Shown here: positions 26,286 through 35,059 of the stretch, piece after piece
Layout of the letters: each line of letters opens with the position of its first letter
How positions within the stretch are numbered: position 1 is the first letter of the stretch
Origin: Fuerstiella marisgermanici
GTDB lineage: Bacteria; Planctomycetota; Planctomycetia; Planctomycetales; Planctomycetaceae
Assembly (NCBI RefSeq): GCF_001983935.1
Contig: NZ_CP017641.1
Span: forward strand, 6,667,001 to 6,731,000
Length of the DNA: 64,000 nt
Direction of reading: 5' to 3'
Made by a program: the position numbers and the translations under genes
The notes under the pieces: model-generated
What the model saw: the letters and a program-made list of their open reading frames with translations, nothing else
Databases searched by the model: none
Told to the model about the DNA's origin: nothing

Positions 26286-27412
26286 GCGACGCCGTCCTTT
26301 GCGGTGGCAATGGGGATCGACGCGACCGACGTGCTTTCCGTCTTCGCCACGTCGTTATAAAGAGCGATGGTTTCGTTGACCATGCGTTCTGTGGTGAAGC
26401 GGTCTTCGACCAGGTTCTTGCCGGCGATCGCAAGGCGACGAGCCTTCTCCGGGTCACGCAGCAATTCCAGAATGTGATCGGCCAGTGCTCGGCTGTCAGA
26501 CGGCGGAACGATCAGCCCACACTTTTCGTCTTCGATGATGCTTAGAATGCCACCCACGCCGGACGCAATGACGGGGCGCCCCAGTGCCATCGCTTGCAGC
26601 ATGATCACGCCAAACCCCTGCTGCAACGATGGCAAACAGAAGATGTCGATGGCTGACAGGTAAGCGGACATCGCAATGCCGTCGTCGACAAAAGTGACGC
26701 AGGGATCCAGTTCCAGCGACGTCGCCAGCCGGCGCAGGTTCTTGCCTTCCGGTCCGGAGCCCGTCACCACAATGCGGATGGAAACCCCTGCTTCAATCAC
26801 GCGATGGCAGGCTCGCAGAAAGAACGATCCCCCCTTGATCGCTTCCAGCGGCCCCGCCATGCCGACCACCGGGTCACGTCCTTCTTCCAGCAAAGGAGCG
26901 TCGCGGCGTTCGAGATCGAAGGGTACGCCCGGCAAAATGACGCGTTGTTCGATTTGTTCCAGGCGAGACGGCAGGGCTGCCTTCACGCTGTCGCTGATGC
27001 ACGCGATGGCTCGGCACACATTGGCCTGAGATGGCAGAACAATCCGAGCCGCCTCGCACTGATCGGTGAGACTAAGCACGACGGGGCGTTCGAGCGTGCG
27101 GCCCAGCCAAATGGCTTGAGGCAGCAGCTTCGGCCCCTGCACGTGAATCACGTCCGGCGGCTGGTCAATCAGGTTCTGCAGTACCGTGCGATGCACGACT
27201 CGCCCCCAAATGGGCATGGTGTAGCCGGGGACATCAATGATCCGCACATTGTTTGTGAGATTGGCGTCCAAAGGCGACCGGTGCGTGCACAGCACAACCG
27301 TTTCAATGCGATTGGCCTCAAGCCCCTGAGCCAGGCGCAGCGCGAGAATCGACGAGCCGCGAAAGCAGAGCTCGTGGGTCAGCAGCAAAATTCGTTCAAC
27401 GGGCGAGGGCAT
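26282..27412 (-). CDS. Glycosyltransferase family 4 (GT-B)
   Basis: About 376 residues from ATG 27412, just ahead of the GT-B opening 'RILLLTHELCFRGSSILALRLAQGL'; a TTG at 27460 would only add 16 unrelated residues. The donor-binding half is typical of GT4: 'VVGMAGPLEAIKGGSFFLRA', 'IRIVVTGSGPEG', 'DIFCLPSLQQGFGVIMLQAMALGRPVIA', the E-x7-E signature being replaced by Q-Q-G-F-G...Q-A. It transfers a sugar from a nucleotide donor, probably in surface polysaccharide or glycolipid synthesis; donor and acceptor are unknown. First gene of a minus-strand run with cinA and the GNAT gene. The replacement of both signature glutamates (EGFG -> QGFG; EAMA -> QAMA) is unusual. Confidence 0.85.
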   Translation of the reverse strand: MPSPVERILLLTHELCFRGSSILALRLAQGLEANRIETVVLCTHRSPLDANLTNNVRIIDVPGYTMPIWGRVVHRTVLQNLIDQPPDVIHVQGPKLLPQAIWLGRTLERPVVLSLTDQCEAARIVLPSQANVCRAIACISDSVKAALPSRLEQIEQRVILPGVPFDLERRDAPLLEEGRDPVVGMAGPLEAIKGGSFFLRACHRVIEAGVSIRIVVTGSGPEGKNLRRLATSLELDPCVTFVDDGIAMSAYLSAIDIFCLPSLQQGFGVIMLQAMALGRPVIASGVGGILSIIEDEKCGLIVPPSDSRALADHILELLRDPEKARRLAIAGKNLVEDRFTTERMVNETIALYNDVAKTESTSVASIPIATAKDGVA

Positions 27413-27596
27413 GACGGTGTCTGTGTCAAATGACAGGCCGAGAACGTGAAGTGTCCGCAAACCGGGCGGCGACGCAAGGCTTAGGTCGTTTGAAATGCGG
27501 CCGCATTGCGATCTAATCTATATGACTACGGCCTCCCGCCCCGCCCACTCTCTTCAGCTGTCAACAAATTTGGCCGCCAACAAAGAAAGCCCGACC

Positions 27597-28478
27597 TTGA
27601 ACGTTCGCCTTACTGTTTCCTGCGTATTACTTGCCGCTCTGGCCACCTCAGTTCAGGCCGAAGACTGGCAACCCCTGTGGCCGGATGGTGCTCCAGGAGC
27701 CAACGGCACCGGCGAACACGACGTGCCCGCTTTGCTGGCGTTTCCGGTCGCCAAAGACAAAGCTAACGGCTGCGGCGTGCTGGTTTGCCCCGGCGGCGGC
27801 TACGGCGGCCTCGCGATGGATCATGAAGGTCACCAAATCGTGAAGTGGCTGAACGATCGCGGCATCAGCGCGTGGATCCTGCGATATCGGCTGGGTTCGA
27901 AGGGGTATCATCATCCGATTCAAAAGGGTGATGTGCTGCGAGCCATGCGGACAGTGCGACACAACGCGGCGGCTCATGGTGTCGATCCCAAACGAATCGG
28001 CGTCTGGGGCTTTTCCGCAGGCGGTCACCTCGCGTCTACGGCGGCCACTCATTTTGATTTAGGCAACGCCAACGCAACCGACCCGATTGACAAACTCAGC
28101 AGTCGTCCGGACTTCGCGGTTCTGTGTTATCCCGTAATCACGATGGACGAAGCGTTCACTCACAAGGGCTCACGACGCAATCTGCTTGGTGCTGATCGTT
28201 ACGAGAACGCGGAACTGGTGGAACTGCTTTCCAACGAAAAGCGGGTTACCGAAAACACACCGCCCACGTTCATCTTCCACACGACGGAAGACCAGGCCGT
28301 GCCAGTGGAGAATGCGATTGCGTTCTATTCCGCGTTGAGACAGCACAAGGTTGACTGCGAACTGCACATCTACCAGAAAGGTCGACATGGCGTGGGGCTC
28401 GGTGGCAGCGACAAGGTTCTCGCCACCTGGCCTGCTCGGCTGGAAGACTGGTTGAAGGTGAATAAATTCCTGCCGTAG
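27597..28478 (+). CDS. Secreted alpha/beta hydrolase (acetyl-esterase/BD-FAE-like)
   Basis: About 293 residues from TTG 27597, giving the signal peptide 'MNVRLTVSCVLLAALATSVQA'; longer forms from 27522 or 27495 would bury the signal. Oxyanion-hole loop 'VCPGGGYGGLAMDHEG', nucleophile S140 in 'GVWGFSAGGHLAST', acid in 'FHTTEDQAVPVENA', and His in 'YQKGRHGVGLG'. This matches exported planctomycete esterases related to acetylxylan or feruloyl esterases, working on ester-decorated plant or algal polysaccharide. Substrate not determined. The gene is alone; a REPIN-like element follows about 120 bases downstream. Confidence 0.85.
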   Translation: MNVRLTVSCVLLAALATSVQAEDWQPLWPDGAPGANGTGEHDVPALLAFPVAKDKANGCGVLVCPGGGYGGLAMDHEGHQIVKWLNDRGISAWILRYRLGSKGYHHPIQKGDVLRAMRTVRHNAAAHGVDPKRIGVWGFSAGGHLASTAATHFDLGNANATDPIDKLSSRPDFAVLCYPVITMDEAFTHKGSRRNLLGADRYENAELVELLSNEKRVTENTPPTFIFHTTEDQAVPVENAIAFYSALRQHKVDCELHIYQKGRHGVGLGGSDKVLATWPARLEDWLKVNKFLP

Positions 28479-28601
28479 CTCAGCACCCGATGTGATGCTC
28501 TCTTCGCCACCGGACGGCGATTTGATTCGGTGCATCTGGTTCCCGGTTCTTGCCTTCTCGAATTCTTCACAGAACACAGTTTCTGTCTCGGTTCGCGACA
28601 A

Positions 28602-28728
28602 TTGTGGCTCGACTCTCCGAGTCGAGAAGGTTTGGCGTGCCAAGCCGGCTTGGCCTGGCTTGCACAGCGGGCGAAAGGATTGTGTTTTTTGAGCGGAAGG
28701 TATTCGACTCGCAGAGTCGAGCCACGAA
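28602..28728. repeat. REPIN-like palindromic element, family A, copy 2
   Basis: Ends at 28602-28626 (TTGTGGCTCGACTCTCCGAG...) and about 28703-28728 (reverse complement with few changes) enclose about 75 bases rich in GC. Total length 127 bp, against 128 bp for the copy at 12925. The interior is not clearly related to copy 1, so only the ends and the spacing are conserved. It lies in the 359-base spacer between the esterase and the NfeD-like gene; no other feature was recognised there. Confidence 0.8.
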
Positions 28729-28837
28729 TTGAAGGCTATCTGAATCCATGTCCCTTGGGGGGGAGTTGACTGAAGGCCAGATGACGGGGCCATGTTACGT
28801 TGACCGTCAGAAGTTTGTATTACCGGCGATACCAACG

Positions 28838-29485
28838 ATGACCGAGTCAGAGCTACTCAAAGTATCATTGGTTTGCGCTGCATTCATCGCGGCCACGTTG
28901 CTGTGGGTATTCGGCTCGAAGCAAACAGCCGTTCCTCGCAAGGCGGCCAGAGCGTTCTCGATCGCAGTCCGCATCGTCCTCGTGCATGGCGCCGTCGTCG
29001 GTTTCTTTTACGGACTTGACGGCGTAGCGATCGATACGCTGTTGAAATGGCTGCCGGTTGGTGTCGTGCTATTGTTGCTGACGAAGCCGAAGTGTATTGA
29101 GTTGCTAGGCCACTTTTTTCCTTTCGACGGAGTACTCGGTGTAGCCTTCGCTGCCGCGATTTCGTTTACCGTCTTCATGCCGCTCTATCTACTCAAGCAA
29201 TTCGTACTCGGTTTCCCCGACAAACCACATTGGGATCGCGCCCAAAAACAAATGCGGGAGCCTCCTGAACAGCAGCTTCCCACCAAAACGCTTCCCGACT
29301 TCCCGCCCGCCGGTACCGTCGGAGTTGTCTCCGCCGCGCTGCGACCGATGGGGATGGTCGAAATCGAAGGCACCGCGTTTCCGGCGCGGCACCCGGGAAA
29401 TCAGCTGCTGGCTGTGGGCACCAGCGTTCTGACTTGCGGCGCGCAGAATGGAACGCTGCTGGTGAAAGAATCAGACGCGGTCTGA
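28838..29485 (+). CDS. Membrane protein with NfeD-like C-terminal OB-fold domain
   Basis: About 215 residues from ATG 28838 (an in-frame ATG at 28748 would add 30 residues without a recognisable role). Four hydrophobic segments: about 8-28, 43-64, 70-86 and 98-125. The C-terminal 60 residues, 'AGTVGVVSAALRPMGMVEIE' through 'AVGTSVLTCGAQNGTLLV', match the NfeD soluble domain (GxxGxaxtdLrPxGxVxidGxxxxa). NfeD proteins act with stomatin-like proteins or SPFH-linked proteases in membrane quality control, but no such partner is adjacent. Domain call is fair, role inferred. Confidence 0.7.
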   Translation: MTESELLKVSLVCAAFIAATLLWVFGSKQTAVPRKAARAFSIAVRIVLVHGAVVGFFYGLDGVAIDTLLKWLPVGVVLLLLTKPKCIELLGHFFPFDGVLGVAFAAAISFTVFMPLYLLKQFVLGFPDKPHWDRAQKQMREPPEQQLPTKTLPDFPPAGTVGVVSAALRPMGMVEIEGTAFPARHPGNQLLAVGTSVLTCGAQNGTLLVKESDAV

Positions 29486-29589
29486 ACAGCCGGGCTTCTG
29501 ACGCGGTAACTTACTCTCTGCCGGATTCTCTAATATAGTGGGGCCAGCGGCGAATATCTTCCGTTCGCAATTCCCAACTGGAGACTGCC

Positions 29590-30885
29590 ATGCGCTGCAC
29601 TCGAATACTGACGTCCGTCCTACTTCCCGTCGCGTGTCTAACGACGGACTTTTCCGGCAGCGTTGTCGCAGACGAAGCGGCTCCGGTGGAAGAATACCTG
29701 TTGCAGGGAAAGCTGGCCGACGGAGCAGCGGCGATGCAGGCTTTGGTTGAAAAGGATTCTGCCAACCAACAGGCTCGGTTTAGTCTGGGAGTTGTCGAGT
29801 TTCTGCAGGCGATTGAAGGGCTGGGACAGGACCAGTATCGATTTGGTCTGCTGGGCAGGCGTGCTCGATCAATTCCATTCATGCGATTGCCGATCGAAGA
29901 AAACAAGCAGCCCGAACAAATTTCGTACAAGGATGCTCGGGCGATGCTGCAACGTTTTGTGAATCAGCTGCAGCGGGCAGAACAGACGCTGTCTGCCGTC
30001 ACGCCGGATGATGTGCGGTTGCCGCTGAAGCTGGGTCAGATTCGACTCGACCTCAACAACGATGGCGAAGTCACCAACGAAGAAAGCCTGTGGCATATCA
30101 CTCAAGTGCTGCAGAATCCTCGGCGGCCGCCCGAAGCCGCTGCGCCGAAAAAATTCCCCATCGTGTTCGACGCGGGCGACGTCCCCTGGCTGCAGGGTTA
30201 CTGTCATGCGTTGTCGGCGCTGGGAGAGATCGTGCTGGCTCACGACTGGCAGGATCAGTTCGAGCGGACTGCTCACCTGTTCTACCCGAACGTCGATTCG
30301 CCCTACGAATACCTGCAGGCGGAAGGAATCGGACCATTCATGGGATTTGGTGGTCAGAATATTTTCGACTTCGTCGCGTGGCTGCACACCATCAACTACG
30401 AAGTGGTCGAACCGGAACGCATGCAGAAGGCTCTGATGCACATGGAGACCGTAATTCGCCTCAGCCGCGCTTCATGGAAACTGATTGAAGCCGAAGAGGA
30501 TGACGAAAACGAATGGCTGCCAAATTCGAAGCAGACGTCTGTTATGAAGGGCTTCAGCATCGGCCGAGCTCAAATTACCGGGTGGCACGAGTTCCTCGAC
30601 GAGCTGGAACTGATCCTGCAGGGCAAGAAGCTGGTGCCCTTCTGGCGCGGCATTAAAGGCGGAGTTTCCCCCTTCACCAACCGCTTCCCCGTAAACCCCG
30701 ACATCGGCATAAATGTGCGAAAGATCTTCACAGAACCCACGCGATTTGACCTGGCTCTATGGCTGCAGGGCACAGGCTTGCAGCCCTACCTCGAAAAAGG
30801 CGACATCACATCGCCTGAGAAATGGCAAAAGATGATGGCCAACTTCCGAGGCCAATTCTTCAACTTCGCGTTGTGGTTTAATTAG
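29590..30885 (+). CDS. Secreted conserved protein with an EF-hand-like loop, function unknown
   Basis: A 431-residue exported protein with a signal peptide near residues 1-27 ('LTSVLLPVACLTTDFSGSVVA'). The next segment looks like a TPR-type helical pair ('EEYLLQGKLADGAAAMQALVEK'). A well-formed calcium loop D-L-N-N-D-G-E-V-T-N-E-E is visible near residue 157, as in EF-hands. The remainder ('FDAGDVPWLQGYCHALSALGEI', 'GFGGQNIFDFVAWLH', 'GIKGGVSPFTNRFPVNPDIGINV') has the look of a conserved planctomycete family I cannot name. A GC hairpin (GGCGGG ACGG CCCGCC) overlaps the bases just after the stop at about 30890-30905 but lacks a T-run. Confidence 0.75.
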   Translation: MRCTRILTSVLLPVACLTTDFSGSVVADEAAPVEEYLLQGKLADGAAAMQALVEKDSANQQARFSLGVVEFLQAIEGLGQDQYRFGLLGRRARSIPFMRLPIEENKQPEQISYKDARAMLQRFVNQLQRAEQTLSAVTPDDVRLPLKLGQIRLDLNNDGEVTNEESLWHITQVLQNPRRPPEAAAPKKFPIVFDAGDVPWLQGYCHALSALGEIVLAHDWQDQFERTAHLFYPNVDSPYEYLQAEGIGPFMGFGGQNIFDFVAWLHTINYEVVEPERMQKALMHMETVIRLSRASWKLIEAEEDDENEWLPNSKQTSVMKGFSIGRAQITGWHEFLDELELILQGKKLVPFWRGIKGGVSPFTNRFPVNPDIGINVRKIFTEPTRFDLALWLQGTGLQPYLEKGDITSPEKWQKMMANFRGQFFNFALWFN

Positions 30886-31327
30886 GCCGGGCGGGACGGC
30901 CCGCCTGCCGATTGGCGTGGTGAACGGGTGACGTTGTTCGGGCTGAAGCGCCGGTGCTGCTTTCGTTGGTCGCTGGATGCGGCAAGTGGCCAGTGGGAAC
31001 TACAACTTCCATTCGGAGCACAAGCTCCAACCGCCCGCCGAGGCGCCTCGGCCTGGACAGCGCGAATGGTCGCGCGGATGATCTGGTTCCGAGGTCCGAT
31101 TCGCCTTTGATCTTCACCCAGCGAAGCGTGTCGCTGGAGGCTTGTCTGGCATCTCCTTGATAGCATGCCGAACAGCCGCCATGGACATCAGATATCCGTA
31201 TTCAGGAGTCTGCTCGCCCATGGAGTGATACGCGATGAAATTTGCGGCTCAGGAATTCTTAGCAAGAATTCCTGAGCCGAGCGGTATTCGACCTCGTTCG
31301 TGTGGTAACTCAAGGGAGGATTGAGCG
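30886..31327. other. Spacer with a perfect 16-bp hairpin at 31245-31279
   Basis: No gene seen in 442 bases. The arms CGGCTCAGGAATTCTT (31245-31260) and AAGAATTCCTGAGCCG (31264-31279) are perfect inverted repeats around a 3-base loop. No T-run follows, so a plain intrinsic terminator is unlikely. It lies 48 bases upstream of the start at 31328 and could act in the leader of that gene or mark an old recombination point. Confidence 0.6.
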
Positions 31328-32056
31328 ATGAGTGTCGAGCTGACACAGATAATCTTCGCCGGTGTCATGTTTATCGCTGTCATCGTCTGGGCGATTTCAT
31401 TTCGGAAGGCGGCTCGATTGGGGCAGGGGACTCGGACGGCTACGGAATCCTGGCCGATGGCGCGTTTCGACGAACCATAACCACTCAGCGATATTGATGT
31501 CACGGGAATTCAAACGGTTCGCGGCAGCCGTTCGGAAGTCAGTCGGCTGCTCGGCCGAACATTGTTGGACTCTGGAGTACCGGGGGTCTTCGCTTCTCTG
31601 TTTGAAATCACCGAACGCACCGATGAACGCATTCAGATTCGCAAGACTGGCCCTCTAATCTGTAATCAGCCAACGGGAATGTATTTCAGCGAAGCTGTGT
31701 TTGACCTGAAACGGATCGGTCCCGACACCGTAGAGGTTCACTACCGGCTGGGTTTCGAACGCCTCTTAAAAGGCATGCGGCGTACTGCGTTGGCGTTCAT
31801 CATCGGAATTGGTCTGCCAGTACTGCTGATCGTCGGCGGTGTCCTGTGGATTTATGTCGTAAATAATCCCAATCAGGTGGTACGCTGGCAGGTTTTCCAA
31901 ACGCTCCAGGTTGCTCACGTGCTTTGGCCCCCATTTCTGTTAACGGGGCTCTTTAATTCCGGCCGACGTCACACTCGCACCTGGATTTCCAACGTGCTGA
32001 GATCAGTCGAGCTCGCAAGCGAAACTTCAACGGAGTTTACCGAAGATAAGTGGTAG
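31328..32056 (+). pseudogene. Membrane protein gene interrupted by an in-frame TAA at codon 51
   Basis: ATG 31328 has a GGGAGG site upstream and opens 'MSVELTQIIFAGVMFIAVIV', a membrane anchor. After 50 codons a TAA at 31478-31480 interrupts the frame. The same frame then continues without break for 191 codons ('DIDVTGIQTVRGSRSEVSRL', 'FEITERTDERIQIRKTGPL', 'TALAFIIGIGLPVLLIVGGVL') to a TAG at 32056. The second part has two more membrane segments but no start with a good ribosome site. The arrangement is best read as one gene of about 242 residues broken by a single nonsense change. The alternative is a 50-residue membrane peptide followed by a separate gene. Family not recognised. Confidence 0.65.
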
Positions 32057-32552
32057 GGAAGTCATGTTTGCTCCCGCATGCCGCGTGCTGTGGGCTGTCA
32101 TCTGCCTTCAATTTATCGCATGGTGAACGCCGCCAATAGACTCGCAACACAGCAGCCCGGCTTACCATGACTGGCATCGGTGCAGTGACGTTCGATAGCC
32201 TGAATAAAAGCGTGCGCACGTTCAGCGAAGGCATGGCACCCTGACTGACTCCGAGATAACTAATGAGCGTTTGACTTCGCGGCGATGGTAGTTGGCGGGT
32301 TGGTCGCGGGGTTGATGTTGTTGTTTGAGTTGGTGGCGATGCAGGTTGGTCGAGCCGAAGCTCAAACGCTTTGTTCAAGGAGCCCGGCTGGGTGCGAAAG
32401 GCTGAGTTTTTCTGCTTCGTTTCGTGCAGAATTTACTCACCGCGCAGCGTTAAGAGACTCGGTTGCTCCACGGTTACGTGATCGATTGGCTCAGGCGTCC
32501 TGTCGTTTCGACAGGCTTCGAAGACTCGGCTTCGTTCGGTGTGACAACGTCA
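32057..32552. other. Spacer before the IS91-type transposase; contains a small hairpin
   Basis: No credible gene in about 500 bases. CCTGTCG-TTT-CGACAGG at 32499-32515 is a perfect 7-bp stem 37 bases beyond the transposase stop. IS91-type elements carry subterminal palindromes near their replication ends, so this could be part of the element's end, but no matching second end or GTTC-type target was identified. Confidence 0.45.
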
Positions 32553-33770
32553 TCATCCGGAATCGAGATACGGCAGCGGGTGTTCGTACAGGACTCGGCC
32601 GACGTGATCGGTGATCATCACCAGATGCAGGTCACCGCCGCATTCACGACACACCATCGGCCGCTTCGGTGGTTCTTCCGCAACGGCTCGCTTCGCCAGG
32701 ATGTAACACATGCCCAGGTAGAAACACGCCAGCATCCGCACATAGTCGATACTCAGCGAACTGTGTGAGTGCAAAAAACCGTAGTAGCGGATTCTGTGAA
32801 AGTTCGGCGGCAACACGTGCTGCAAAAAGCCTCTCACAAACTCCTGCCCCGAAACTTTGCGACGCTTCGAAAACTTCTTCCCCGACGGCGTGTAGCGATA
32901 GGTCACGTGAGTCTCATTCATCGACTCGATGCGGTTGTTACTGATCGCCACACGGTAAACGTACGGAGCCAGATACTTCAGCACGCCGCGTCCGTCGCCC
33001 ACCGCTTCGACATCCATCACCCACGGCCGAGTCCACGCACGCGGATCAGCGGCCAGAAATTCGTCCTCAATCCCCGCCGCTCGAACCGCATCGCGAAACT
33101 TCGCGGGGAAGACTGTGGACGCGGCCTTCTCCGGCAGCAGAAAATTCGGCGGACACTGCTGCCAGCCGGGCGGTCCCGGCGGACCATGGCGTGGCGAGCC
33201 GCTTGACCTGGTGCGTTTCATGCGCCGAGGCGTGGCCGTTGGCTCCTGCGAACCATCTTCCGAAACACCACCGCCGGGCACCACGAAATGCACGTGCGGA
33301 TTGTAGACCGTGAAGTCTCGCCCCCACGTGTGCAGAACTCCGAAGAAGCCCATCCGCTTCGTGCCAACGAACCGCTTTCCAGACGCCAGTTCGTGAATCG
33401 TCTGACTGCCACAGTCGAACAACGCTCGATAGCACACGTCCTGGTGAGCGCGCACGACCTTCCGCAGCGCTTCGGGCACTGTGAAGGTGACCATAAAGTA
33501 GGGCACCGGCAGCAATTCGGACAGACGATCGGCGAGCCACTTCTGCGTCTTGTCAGACTGGCAGTTCGGGCAGTGTCGGTTGTTGCAACTGCGTCCCACC
33601 CAGTGAGTTCGCTGGCAGTCGCCGCAGTCGTATCGCAGATGGCCCAGTTCTCCGGTGCGACACTTTGATATGAAACTCAGCACGCGCTTGTGCTGCAACG
33701 GCATGCGTTCGCCGAACTGTTTCAGATAGTCGTCCCCGTGCTGCCGCAATACGTCGGCAACGGTCGGCAT
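32553..33770 (-). CDS. IS91 family transposase (HUH rolling-circle type)
   Basis: A 405-residue transposase. The N-terminal zinc-binding part reads 'YDCGDCQRTHWVGRSCNNRHCPNCQ', with the CxxC...C...HCPxC cysteines of IS91/ISCR proteins. The metal-binding HUH motif is in 'VYNPHVHFVVPGGG' (H-V-H). Further family pieces are 'YLAPYVYRVAISNNRI' and 'EFVRGFLQHVLPPNFHRIRYYGFL'. It nicks and transfers single strands at the element ends. The ATG at 33770 directly follows the recombinase stop. No frameshift seen; probably functional. Confidence 0.93.
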   Translation of the reverse strand: MPTVADVLRQHGDDYLKQFGERMPLQHKRVLSFISKCRTGELGHLRYDCGDCQRTHWVGRSCNNRHCPNCQSDKTQKWLADRLSELLPVPYFMVTFTVPEALRKVVRAHQDVCYRALFDCGSQTIHELASGKRFVGTKRMGFFGVLHTWGRDFTVYNPHVHFVVPGGGVSEDGSQEPTATPRRMKRTRSSGSPRHGPPGPPGWQQCPPNFLLPEKAASTVFPAKFRDAVRAAGIEDEFLAADPRAWTRPWVMDVEAVGDGRGVLKYLAPYVYRVAISNNRIESMNETHVTYRYTPSGKKFSKRRKVSGQEFVRGFLQHVLPPNFHRIRYYGFLHSHSSLSIDYVRMLACFYLGMCYILAKRAVAEEPPKRPMVCRECGGDLHLVMITDHVGRVLYEHPLPYLDSG

Positions 33771-34793
33771 CTATCGCGGCTTGCGATTTCGGTGCGGATC
33801 GTTGTCAGGACCGATAGGTGGTTCGCCGGGCGGCGGAAACATGTTGTCGAACAATGTTCCCGCGTCGGCGATATCGTCGTGAGTCTTGCGACCGTCTTCT
33901 TCCTTCGGATCCGTCAGATGCAGGTAGACCAGCGTCGTCTGCAGGTTCTTATGGCCAAGGAACTTCTGAATCCAGCGCAGCGACACGCCGGCCTCAAACA
34001 GATGCGTGGCGATGCTGTGCCGCAGCGTGTGGATCGAAACCTGCTTGGTGAAGCCGAGCTCGCTGACCACATCCTTGATGCAGCCTTGCACGGTCGACGG
34101 ATCCATCGGCCGCGACGTCGTCGGGCCCTCTTTCTTCGTGCGTCCGATCTGCGGAAACAGCAGCGTTGGATTGCGATGCGTCTTCCAGTAACTGCGCAGC
34201 ACATGCAGCGTCGAATGCGGCAACGTCACGAAGCGATCCTTCGCGCCCTTGCCACGATGCACATGCACCAGCATGCGTTCGGCATCGATGTCGCCGATCT
34301 GCAGACTCAGCGCTTCGCTCATCCGCAGGCCGAGCGTATAGGTGGCCCAGAAGTAGGCTCGATTGCGCGGCTGCCGCACGGCGGCGATCAGTCGGTGAAC
34401 TTCGTCGATGGACAGCACATCCGGCAGCGTTTTCTGTTTCGGAATACGCAGCTTCGTGAGCACTTTCCAGTCACGCGGTTCGGTGTACTTGTAGAAGAAT
34501 TTGAGCCCACTGTAAGCGACTCGCAGCGAACCCGGAGCGAACTCGCAGTCGTTGATCAGGTACAACAGATAGTCGGCGACCTGTTGTTCGGAAAGCTGAT
34601 CCGGCGGCGTGTGGTAATGACCGGCCAGCTTGCGAACTTCGCGAAGGTAGCCATCATGAGTCCGTTGCGCCATACCCCGCAACTGCAGATCCTGCGACAT
34701 CCGTTCGCGGAGCGACTTCGTGGGTTGGTTGTTACTGCGTTGTTCGTCCGAGTTGCTGTTGTTCCCGTTCTGTGAAGAATGATCGTGTGACAT
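33771..34793 (-). CDS. Tyrosine recombinase (XerD-like integrase) paired with the IS91 transposase
   Basis: About 340 residues from ATG 34793, which has GGGAG eight bases upstream; a start at 34841 would only add a basic stretch. N-terminal SAM-like domain ('RTHDGYLREVRKLAGHYH', 'ALxxYLLYL'-type 'QVADYLLYLI'). The catalytic domain shows 'LGLRMSEALSLQIGDID' (first Arg), 'HTLRHSIATHLFEAG' (H-x-x-R) and 'FLGHKNLQTTLVYLHL' (H and nucleophile Tyr). It lies head-to-tail with the transposase and ends where that gene begins. It may resolve or promote movement of the element; host Xer function is unlikely given this context. Confidence 0.9.
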   Translation of the reverse strand: MSHDHSSQNGNNSNSDEQRSNNQPTKSLRERMSQDLQLRGMAQRTHDGYLREVRKLAGHYHTPPDQLSEQQVADYLLYLINDCEFAPGSLRVAYSGLKFFYKYTEPRDWKVLTKLRIPKQKTLPDVLSIDEVHRLIAAVRQPRNRAYFWATYTLGLRMSEALSLQIGDIDAERMLVHVHRGKGAKDRFVTLPHSTLHVLRSYWKTHRNPTLLFPQIGRTKKEGPTTSRPMDPSTVQGCIKDVVSELGFTKQVSIHTLRHSIATHLFEAGVSLRWIQKFLGHKNLQTTLVYLHLTDPKEEDGRKTHDDIADAGTLFDNMFPPPGEPPIGPDNDPHRNRKPR

Positions 34794-35059
34794 GAAATGG
34801 TCTCCCTGAAAGTGAAAGAAACAATCAGAAAGACATGGCACAAGATTTCACTACATTCGCAAATCAGACTCCATTAGAAAATACCCCGCCGCGCAGCGGC
34901 TCACTTGAACATCTGTTTGTTCCGTCACAGCTAGGAATTCGTACCGGCGGCGGCGCAGCAACGGATGGCAGTTTAAATGGCGAAGTGGTACCGCTGCATC
35001 CTCGCCTCCATCCCACGCCGTGTGTCGAGCGTTACGGGCTCGATCGGGGAGTCAATACG

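Larger units (their letters stand above)
32499..34841 (-). mobile_element. IS91-type element with tyrosine recombinase (limits not resolved)
   Basis: Two adjacent minus-strand genes, a tyrosine recombinase followed without gap by an IS91-type HUH transposase, form a known combination in IS91-group elements. Elements of this type move by rolling-circle transfer and lack terminal inverted repeats and target duplications, so edges cannot be read from the sequence alone. The stated limits are only the hairpin at 32499 and the recombinase upstream region; the true ends may lie further out. Confidence 0.6.

Noticed and set aside
30890-30905. GC hairpin after the EF-hand protein as an intrinsic terminator
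   Set aside because: Stem of only six pairs with no following T-run; not called as a separate terminator.
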